11,255 nt of DNA. It comes from Anaerolineales bacterium UBA4823 (GTDB lineage Bacteria; Chloroflexota; Anaerolineae; Anaerolineales; UBA4823). Position numbers and translations under genes: made by a program. The notes under the pieces were generated by a model. It was not told the origin of the DNA and searched no databases. It worked only from the letters and a program-made list of their open reading frames with translations. This document shows, piece after piece, positions 6,792 to 11,255 of the stretch (its first letter is position 1; every line of letters starts with the position of its first letter). Location: assembly GCA_002402275.1 (NCBI GenBank), contig DHFN01000027.1:1-11255 (forward strand). The letters are read 5' to 3'.

Positions 6792-7268
6792 CTAATTGTT
6801 TTTTCTGTGTTGGAACAGCTTCAACCAATCCTCAATTTCGGACTCCTGGAGTAGGCGATCCGGTTTTTCTTCAGTGGGGTTTGCTGGGTGTGGTGACGCA
6901 AATAAGGTTTGGGCAAATTCTTCTGCAGAGAGCACCTTTGCCTGGCTGGCATGGGCAGCTTTTTGAACTTGATGGTCTGAACTTACCACTGTCCAGTTAC
7001 GAGCAGCCTGTCTTAGCGCTTTCAAACGTTGAACGATGGCTTGGTCAGCAGTTTTACCACTGCGCACAAAAACAGCTTTGACAGCTCCATAGTGGTTAAC
7101 ACGAGAGGAGCCAGGGGGAGCATTATCAAAATAGACCTCGACGGATTTTTGCTGGCGATGGCAAAAATCTTGCAATAACGTGATCAGTTGAATCTCGTCA
7201 TCTATATCACGCAGGCTAAGATCGGGAAGTTTTCCGATGAGATTATGACCATCTATCAGATAAGGCAT
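6792..7268 (-). CDS. NYN/YacP-type PIN-like ribonuclease
   Basis: A 158-residue protein with the compact NYN (PIN-like) fold of the YacP/Rae1 family, metal-dependent nucleases that include the ribosome-associated mRNA endonuclease Rae1 of Bacillus. Candidate acidic metal ligands: D6 in YLIDGHNLI, D48 in VEVYFDNAPPG, D75 in SGKTADQAIV and D98 in VVSSDHQVQKAA. The order and spacing match the family. The C-terminal ~35 residues are a charged tail (EEKPDRLLQESEIEDWLKLF). Start choice: the ATG at 7268 has no Shine-Dalgarno sequence, but a TTGACG-16-TACAAT promoter puts the transcript start at the ATG itself. The cellular target cannot be read from sequence. Cytosolic. Confidence 0.85.
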   Translation of the reverse strand: MPYLIDGHNLIGKLPDLSLRDIDDEIQLITLLQDFCHRQQKSVEVYFDNAPPGSSRVNHYGAVKAVFVRSGKTADQAIVQRLKALRQAARNWTVVSSDHQVQKAAHASQAKVLSAEEFAQTLFASPHPANPTEEKPDRLLQESEIEDWLKLFQHRKNN

Positions 7269-7274
7269 GATTCG

Positions 7275-7302
7275 ATTGTAGTCAAAGTTGGCTTTACGTC
7301 AA
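7275..7302 (-). promoter_or_regulatory. Leaderless promoter of the NYN nuclease gene
   Basis: On the minus strand TTGACG (7302-7297), a 16-bp spacer and TACAAT (7280-7275), each 5 of 6 to consensus. Only six bases separate the -10 from the ATG (7268), so the predicted first transcribed base is the A of the start codon. No ribosome binding site is present, which agrees with a leaderless mRNA. Confidence 0.65.
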
Positions 7303-7365
7303 GGATTGGATCCATTTTGAAATGATATTTATATCCAGAAAATACACCCCAATTAAGATGGTTTA

Positions 7366-7374
7366 TGCTATGAT
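7366..7374 (+). promoter_or_regulatory. Extended -10 promoter of LysM/LTD gene
   Basis: TGC followed by TATGAT (7369-7374) is an extended -10 element without a recognisable -35. Transcription would start near 7381, just at the AAGGA ribosome binding site (7381-7385) that precedes the ATG at 7395. It lies in the 126-bp gap shared with the divergent nuclease promoter. Confidence 0.4.
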
Positions 7375-7394
7375 TCAACAAAGGAACTATTAAT

Positions 7395-8144
7395 ATGCAA
7401 CCTTGGAAACGAGCTTTAATCTTTCTTTTGCTCAATATCCTGATTTCTGCCGGAACGACATTGGCGGTGTTATCCATCTGGGATGTCACTCACCCAGAAT
7501 TTGCTTCACTTACTCATGCGTCAAAAAGTTTGAATAACCAACCGACTACAATTGTGGCAAGCCTAGTAAGCCAAAATGAGAAAGCCAGCACACCGACCAT
7601 CGTGATGGATGAATATGTTGTCCGAGAAGGGGATACCCTAGGAGAGATTGCTTCCAAATACAATGTGAGTGTAGATACTCTCATTAAAGTCAATGGATTA
7701 AAGGACGCCAATTCAATCACTGTGGGAATGGCGGTTTATGTCCCGCTTACTCCACAGGTTTTTCCAACGGATACGCCTAGTGTAACCCGGACACCGATCG
7801 GGGCTACTCCAACTTTGGCTCCCGGCGCTCAACCGCCTGGGGTTGCTATTAACAGTGTCATTGGTGTGGGAGATATTGGTTCTGAGAGGGTTTTTATCAC
7901 CCGAACGGGAAGTGGACCATTGATCATGAATGGATGGAAATTGGCTGATGAAAATGGGAACACTTATGTATTTCCAGATTTGGTTTTATTCGAGGGGGGT
8001 GCTGTGAATGTTTGGACAACCAATGGAAATTCGACGGTTGTAGATCTTTTTTGGGGATTAGGAAATGCAGTTTGGAGCTCAGGGGAAAAAGTGACTATTT
8101 ACGACGGAAGTGGAAAAGTTGCAGCAGCCTATTCCATCCCATAA
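7395..8144 (+). CDS. Membrane-anchored LysM and lamin-tail-domain surface protein
   Basis: A 249-residue protein. Residues 1-30 have a basic start and a long hydrophobic core (ALIFLLLNILISAGTTLAVL), a signal peptide or N-terminal anchor. LysM at ~73-118: YVVREGDTLGEIASKYNVS to GMAVYVPL. A Thr/Pro-rich linker (119-148) leads to a C-terminal domain (~149-249) with the lamin-tail (LTD) pattern: VAINSVIGVGDIGSERVFITRTG, then MNGWKLADENGNTYVFPD and FWGLGNAVWSSGEKVTIYDGSG. LTD is an Ig-like fold found in bacterial extracellular proteins. The protein probably sits outside the membrane, bound to peptidoglycan or another glycan through LysM. No catalytic site is visible. The start has AAGGA ten bases upstream. 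It may be functionally paired with the CAP-LysM protein two genes away. Confidence 0.85.
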   Translation: MQPWKRALIFLLLNILISAGTTLAVLSIWDVTHPEFASLTHASKSLNNQPTTIVASLVSQNEKASTPTIVMDEYVVREGDTLGEIASKYNVSVDTLIKVNGLKDANSITVGMAVYVPLTPQVFPTDTPSVTRTPIGATPTLAPGAQPPGVAINSVIGVGDIGSERVFITRTGSGPLIMNGWKLADENGNTYVFPDLVLFEGGAVNVWTTNGNSTVVDLFWGLGNAVWSSGEKVTIYDGSGKVAAAYSIP

Positions 8145-8218
8145 TTGATCCTGAGAGATGCATCCAGCAGAAGAAATCAATTTACCAATTAATCAAAATG
8201 GCAAATTTGATGATTTAG

Positions 8219-8246
8219 CTGGCAAAGTCAAAACCTAAAGTATAAT
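8219..8246 (+). promoter_or_regulatory. Probable promoter of dnaX-ybaB-recR
   Basis: A perfect TATAAT (8241-8246) with CTGGCA (8219-8224, 4 of 6) 16 bp upstream. The predicted start near 8253 gives a ~59-nt leader before dnaX. The 167-bp gap after the LysM/LTD gene contains no other clear signal and no convincing terminator. Confidence 0.5.
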
Positions 8247-8311
8247 TTAATGGTTGAATGGGATCAACTCATGTTACCCGTCCTCAATTTACCAAAAAAT
8301 TTGAAGGATAA

Positions 8312-9871
8312 ATGTCGCAAACTCTCTATCGAAAATGGCGCCCAAGACGATGGGAAGAAATAATCGGGCAAGAACATATTGTCCAAACCTTGCGTAACTC
8401 GGTTGCGAATGACCGATTTGCCCATGCCTTCTTGTTCTCTGGTCCACGCGGCACCGGGAAGACAACCACAGCCCGCCTCTTAGCAAAAGCGGTTAACTGT
8501 CTGTCTGAGCCTGCTGAATCACGCCCATGTGAACAGTGTGAAAACTGTGTAGCAATCAACAATGGGCGATTTATGGATTTGATTGAAATTGATGCAGCCT
8601 CGAACACTGGCGTAGACGATGTGAGAGATCTACGCGAAAAGATCAATTTTGCACCAAGCCAGGGACGTTATAAGGTTTATATTATTGACGAAGTGCACAT
8701 GCTCTCCACTGCGGCTTTCAATGCACTTTTGAAAACCTTAGAAGAACCTCCTGCTCATGCGATCTTCATCTTAGCGACGACTGAAGTGCAAAAAATTCCC
8801 GCAACGGTGCTATCGCGCTGCCAACGGCATGAATTTCGGCGTATCCCCGTGGTGGAGATAGTTACCCAGCTCGAGAAAATAGCTATGGAAGAGGGGTGGG
8901 ATTATGAGAAGCCAGCTCTTCAAGTAGTCGCTCGTCAAGCAACGGGTAGTATGCGTGATGCAATTTCCTTGTTGGATCAATTAGCCTCTTCGGGGAAAGG
9001 GATCTCGCTCGAGTGGGTGACCCAATTACTGGGAATAAACTCCGACCAGGCGGTTGTGGAATTAATTGATTCTTTGATTGCTGATGAACCCACACGTGGG
9101 TTGGAGATTATTCATCAAGCTCTGGATCGAGGGACTGATGGCAAGGTATTTGCCCGTCAGGTGATAGATTATTTACGGAATATCCTTTTAATAAAAATGG
9201 GAAATGCAAATGAGGTGGAAGCACCCCTAGAGAGTCGAGCCAAGATGGCTGCCCAAGCTATCAGGTTTAATGTAACCCAAATTCTCACGGTTATTCGCTG
9301 TTTTAATCAAGCCGTGAACGAGACTAGAAATTCCTGGATCCCAGCTTTACCATTAGAGGTGGCTTATCTAGAAGCTGACATGACATTGATGAACCAGAAA
9401 AGTGAACCGGAGGGAACATCTTCCCCAGCTCGAGCACCTCTTCCAACTCGGCAAAACTTACCAATCGAAAAACCGTCCGAAGAAGAACAACTTGAGCAAG
9501 CCCAGCCGGAGAATCAAACATCCGGTATCACCTTAGAGACTGTGCGCAATCGCTGGAGGGATATCCGCGCTCAGGTTCGACAGCAAAACCCCCAAATCGA
9601 AGCGCTGCTAAATTCTTGTAAGCCGGTGGCAGTTAAGAATGGACAGCTTTATTTGGGTTTCAGTGGCGAGTTTGCTAAGGAAAAAATGGAGCGCCCCGAA
9701 ATTCTGGAGTTAGTATCAAAAATCACCAGTCAGATTCTTGGCGAAACCGTGAATATTTGCTGTATACTCAATGGTCCAAAGCGCGGGGAATTACCAGCTG
9801 GGGTGGATAATGACGGAATCGTTGCTGCAGCGCTCAAGATGGGCGGCGAAATTGTTGATATTCAAGAATAG
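8312..9871 (+). CDS. dnaX: DNA polymerase III subunit gamma/tau (clamp loader)
   Basis: A 519-residue AAA+ ATPase, the motor of the clamp loader that opens and places the beta clamp (dnaN, also in this window). Landmarks: LYRKWRP near the N-terminus, Walker A GPRGTGKT (44-51), zinc-binding cysteines C63, C73, C76 and C79 (CEQCENC), Walker B IIDEVHM (124-130), sensor region LATTE (154-158) and arginine-finger SRC (168-170). Residues ~370-405 form a low-complexity Pro/Glu/Gln linker, followed by a C-terminal tau-type domain. AAGG lies 4 nt before the ATG. I see no convincing slippery heptamer or stem that would produce a short gamma form. It is the first gene of the cluster, with ybaB 18 bp downstream. 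Confidence 0.96.
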   Translation: MSQTLYRKWRPRRWEEIIGQEHIVQTLRNSVANDRFAHAFLFSGPRGTGKTTTARLLAKAVNCLSEPAESRPCEQCENCVAINNGRFMDLIEIDAASNTGVDDVRDLREKINFAPSQGRYKVYIIDEVHMLSTAAFNALLKTLEEPPAHAIFILATTEVQKIPATVLSRCQRHEFRRIPVVEIVTQLEKIAMEEGWDYEKPALQVVARQATGSMRDAISLLDQLASSGKGISLEWVTQLLGINSDQAVVELIDSLIADEPTRGLEIIHQALDRGTDGKVFARQVIDYLRNILLIKMGNANEVEAPLESRAKMAAQAIRFNVTQILTVIRCFNQAVNETRNSWIPALPLEVAYLEADMTLMNQKSEPEGTSSPARAPLPTRQNLPIEKPSEEEQLEQAQPENQTSGITLETVRNRWRDIRAQVRQQNPQIEALLNSCKPVAVKNGQLYLGFSGEFAKEKMERPEILELVSKITSQILGETVNICCILNGPKRGELPAGVDNDGIVAAALKMGGEIVDIQE

Positions 9872-9889
9872 TTGAGATAAGGAGAGATT

Positions 9890-10213
9890 ATGGCAAAGGG
9901 ATTCAAAAATAACCGACCTAGTGCTGGTGGCGGGATGATGCAGCAATTACAAAAGCTACAAGAACAACTCAAAACCGCCCAGGAACAATTATCTTCCGAA
10001 AGTGTGATAGCCACAGCTGGTGGAGCGGTAAAGATTACGATGAGCGGGGATCAACACTGTCTAGCAGTAGAACTAGATCCAGAGTTACTTAAAGATGCCG
10101 ATGTTGATATGTTGCAAGACATGCTTTTAACCGCTATCAATAGCGCCTTGGATAAGAGCCGAGAACTGGCTTCCCAGCGATTAGGACCTCTAGCAGGTGG
10201 TTTACCTTTTTGA
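9890..10213 (+). CDS. ybaB: YbaB/EbfC family nucleoid-associated protein
   Basis: A 107-residue protein of the small DNA-binding YbaB/EbfC family: a Gly-rich, basic N-terminus, a coiled-coil segment MMQQLQKLQEQLKTAQEQL (16-34), then the beta part AGGAVKITMSGDQHCLAVELDP and helix DMLQDMLLTAINSALDKSREL. Family members are dimers that bind DNA and influence nucleoid organisation or gene expression. The strong ribosome binding site AAGGAGAG lies 5 nt before the ATG. It sits between dnaX and recR as in many bacteria, 18 bp after dnaX, almost surely in one operon. Confidence 0.95.
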   Translation: MAKGFKNNRPSAGGGMMQQLQKLQEQLKTAQEQLSSESVIATAGGAVKITMSGDQHCLAVELDPELLKDADVDMLQDMLLTAINSALDKSRELASQRLGPLAGGLPF

Positions 10214-10243
10214 GAAGAACAATCGAATTATTCTGATTAAACG

Positions 10244-10849
10244 ATGGCTACTCCAAAACCCATCCAAGATGTCATTAATGCATTCAGCCGCTTGCCGGGC
10301 ATAGGTCCAAAAACCGCCGGGCGGTTGGCATTTTTCTTATTAAACACTCCAGATGAATTAAGCCAGGATCTAGCCAATTCCATCCTTGCTCTAAAAACCG
10401 AAGTGGTCACCTGTCCAAAATGTTTTAATATTATGACGCGTGATCAAGAAAACTGTGGGATATGCAGTGATGAAGAGCGTGATCACTCGATCATCTGTGT
10501 AGTAGAGGATGCAATGGATGTGGTTGCACTGGAAAGAGTAGGTTCTTATGTGGGAATTTACCATGTACTACAGGGTGTCCTTTCTCCAATAGAAGGGGTG
10601 GCACCACAAGATTTGCGGATCCAAGAATTGATCGAACGGGTGCAAGGTGGGGAGGTAAAAGAAGTAATCCTGGCTACCAATCCAAGCATGGAAGGGGATG
10701 CCACAGCGATGTATCTACAACAACGGTTGCAGCCATTATCAGTGAGGGTAACCCGTTTGGCGCGGGGATTACCAGTGGGGAGTGATCTTGAGTATGCTGA
10801 TCCGACGACGTTAATGAGGGCCTTGAACGGACGTCAGGACTTGGAATAA
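10244..10849 (+). CDS. recR: Recombination mediator protein RecR
   Basis: A 201-residue RecR of standard length. It works with RecO (and RecF) to load RecA on gapped DNA. Domains in order: helix-hairpin-helix FSRLPGIGPKTAGRLAF (14-30), a C4 zinc finger (C57, C60, C71, C74), a Toprim domain from IICVVEDAMDVVALE (83-97) through VILATNPSMEGDATAMYL (141-158), and the C-terminal TRLARGLPVGSDLEYADPTTL (170-190). It starts 30 bp after ybaB. No Shine-Dalgarno sequence is visible near the ATG at 10244, so initiation may depend on coupling to ybaB translation or be weak; MATPKPIQDVINAFSRLPGIG agrees with the family N-terminus. Confidence 0.96.
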   Translation: MATPKPIQDVINAFSRLPGIGPKTAGRLAFFLLNTPDELSQDLANSILALKTEVVTCPKCFNIMTRDQENCGICSDEERDHSIICVVEDAMDVVALERVGSYVGIYHVLQGVLSPIEGVAPQDLRIQELIERVQGGEVKEVILATNPSMEGDATAMYLQQRLQPLSVRVTRLARGLPVGSDLEYADPTTLMRALNGRQDLE

Positions 10850-10850
10850 T

Positions 10851-10866
10851 CCAAAACGAGTTTTGG
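10851..10866 (+). terminator. Weak hairpin after recR
   Basis: CCAAAA (10851-10856) and TTTTGG (10861-10866) form a 6-bp stem around CGAG, starting one base after the recR stop codon. The downstream sequence is AT-rich (CGAATTTCGAATATTTCT) but has no T-run, so it is at best a weak terminator or an mRNA 3'-end structure. Confidence 0.35.
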
Positions 10867-10886
10867 CGAATTTCGAATATTTCTGG

Positions 10887-10901
10887 TAAAAACACTTGAC
10901 A
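10887..10901 (+). repeat. Direct repeat copy 1, TAAAAACACTTGACA
   Basis: This 15-bp sequence spans the A-tract and -35 box of P1 and is repeated exactly at 11076-11090 over the -35 box of P2, 189 bp downstream. The shared A-tract upstream of both -35 boxes suggests common control or promoter duplication. Confidence 0.85.
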
Positions 10902-10923
10902 GAATGGGTGGGTTGAGTATAAT
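10896..10923 (+). promoter_or_regulatory. rRNA promoter P1
   Basis: Perfect TTGACA (10896-10901), a 16-bp spacer and perfect TATAAT (10918-10923). The AT-rich upstream sequence (10869-10895) could act as an UP element. The start should be near 10930. It drives a ~290-nt leader into 16S rRNA. Confidence 0.9.
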
Positions 10924-10997
10924 AAACAACGCTCAATTAACCCAAGACGGATCTCACCGAAAAGGGATGATCCTTTACAACAGAAGAGACGCCCCTG

Positions 10998-11036
10998 CGT
11001 CAGAGACCAGAACTGGGAAGTTTGTTCGGTCTGACG
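10998..11036 (+). other. rRNA leader hairpin A
   Basis: A long imperfect stem in the P1 leader RNA: CGTCA + GACC + GAAC (10998-11002, 11005-11008, 11010-11013) pair with GTTC + GGTC + TGACG (11024-11036), with small bulges on the 5' side. A smaller hairpin, GACGC-ccct-GCGTC (10988-11001), overlaps it and could compete. Confidence 0.5.
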
Positions 11037-11037
11037 G

Positions 11038-11072
11038 CCGATGTCAGGAAAGCAAAGACATCGGTATTTTGT
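11038..11072 (+). terminator. Terminator-like hairpin between P1 and P2
   Basis: A perfect 8-bp stem CCGATGTC (11038-11045) / GACATCGG (11057-11064) with an 11-base loop, followed by the T-rich TATTTTGT. It lies in the P1 leader just upstream of P2. Transcripts from P1 must read through it to reach 16S, so it is either an attenuator or a structure neutralised by antitermination. Confidence 0.5.
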
Positions 11073-11075
11073 CTC

Positions 11076-11113
11076 TAAAAACACTTGACAGGCAAATGCG
11101 AGGCTGGTATACT
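11076..11113 (+). promoter_or_regulatory. rRNA promoter P2, with direct repeat copy 2
   Basis: Perfect TTGACA (11085-11090), a 17-bp spacer and TATACT (11108-11113, 5 of 6) preceded by TGG, an extended -10. The start should be near 11120, about 100 nt upstream of the 16S 5' end. Positions 11076-11090 repeat exactly the 15 bp over the P1 -35 box. Confidence 0.9.
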
Positions 11114-11130
11114 CCAGCCCGCTCGACGGC

Positions 11131-11142
11131 AGAACCTTAACA
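11131..11142 (+). promoter_or_regulatory. boxA-like antitermination site
   Basis: AGAACCTTAACA matches the E. coli rrn boxA TGCTCTTTAACA at 8 of 12 positions, including the whole TTAACA 3' half, and is followed by AATT as in E. coli. It lies in the leader common to P1 and P2, where NusB/NusE-dependent antitermination would act. This is a sequence resemblance only. Confidence 0.45.
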
Positions 11143-11198
11143 ATTGAAAAGTGATAGAAAGTAAAGACTTGCAATTCCAGTAATAAATCCGTAACGAC

Positions 11199-11214
11199 CG
11201 TATCGAAAGATACG
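11199..11214 (+). other. Leader hairpin with GAAA tetraloop before 16S
   Basis: CGTATC-GAAA-GATACG is a perfect 6-bp stem closed by a GNRA tetraloop, ending about 9 bases before the mature 16S 5' end. It probably helps folding or processing of the pre-16S leader. Confidence 0.65.
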
Positions 11215-11222
11215 ATAAAATT

Positions 11223-11255
11223 TTAGCGGAGAGTTTGATCCTGGCTCAGGATGAA
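11223..11255 (+). rRNA. rrs: 16S ribosomal RNA, 5' end (continues past window)
   Basis: The sequence from 11230 is AGAGTTTGATCCTGGCTCAG, the universal conserved 5' region of bacterial 16S rRNA (E. coli positions 8-27), followed by GATGAA. By alignment to E. coli numbering the mature 5' end is near 11223; the exact end is an estimate. Only the first ~33 nt are present. Confidence 0.95.

Noticed and set aside
8142..8182. AATTGAT/ATCAATT pairing after the LysM/LTD stop codon
   Set aside because: AT-only-like 7-bp stem with a loop of roughly 27 bases and no T-run; not a credible terminator.
9679..9690. GGAAAAAATGG in dnaX as a possible programmed frameshift site for a short gamma form
   Set aside because: Only six A, no suitable heptamer or clear stimulatory stem, and it lies close to the 3' end, so slippage would not give a gamma-length product.
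10674..11174. Open frame on the minus strand across the recR 3' end and the rRNA leader
   Set aside because: It runs antisense through recR and both rRNA promoters and encodes no recognisable domain.

Overview
The window looks like a chromosomal segment of a Chloroflexota bacterium, most likely class Anaerolineae. This is an inference from moderate GC content, the protein types (CAP-LysM and LysM-lamin-tail surface proteins, an orphan PEP-synthase-type ATP-binding protein beside dnaN) and the 16S 5' end. No database search was possible. Nearly all of it is housekeeping DNA. I see no transposase, integrase, phage gene, CRISPR array or tRNA.

Layout. The left edge (3-968, +) is the 3' part of a GTPase/DUF697-type membrane protein with a C-terminal zinc ribbon. 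A leftward block follows: dnaN (5314-4181), then 40 bp later a 776-residue protein with the ATP-grasp half of PEP synthase/PPDK (4140-1810), then a deoxynucleoside kinase (1679-1029). dnaN diverges from a rightward gene for a secreted CAP/SCP-LysM protein with a C-terminal membrane segment (5547-6581). This converges on a leftward NYN/YacP-type nuclease (7268-6792). The 210-bp gap between those two stop codons holds a compact set of perfect hairpins. Read leftward they resemble a ~140-nt small RNA with C-rich loops and a textbook intrinsic terminator. The nuclease gene diverges from a rightward LysM/lamin-tail protein (7395-8144).

The right third is rightward: dnaX (8312-9871), ybaB/ebfC (9890-10213) and recR (10244-10849), a conserved replication/recombination cluster. 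It is followed by a ribosomal RNA control region with two very strong tandem promoters (P1 -10 at 10918, P2 -10 at 11108), structured leader RNA between them, and the first ~33 nt of 16S rRNA at the right edge.

How the parts relate. DnaN (sliding clamp), DnaX (clamp loader), RecR/YbaB (recombinational repair, nucleoid) and the dNTP-salvage kinase all serve DNA replication and repair. The CAP-LysM and LysM-LTD proteins are envelope proteins. The NYN protein is probably an RNase. The least explained items are the candidate small RNA at 6584-6724, promoters placed so close to start codons that the mRNAs should be leaderless (nuclease gene, CAP gene), and the PPDK-like protein that lacks the phospho-histidine and PEP-binding domains.
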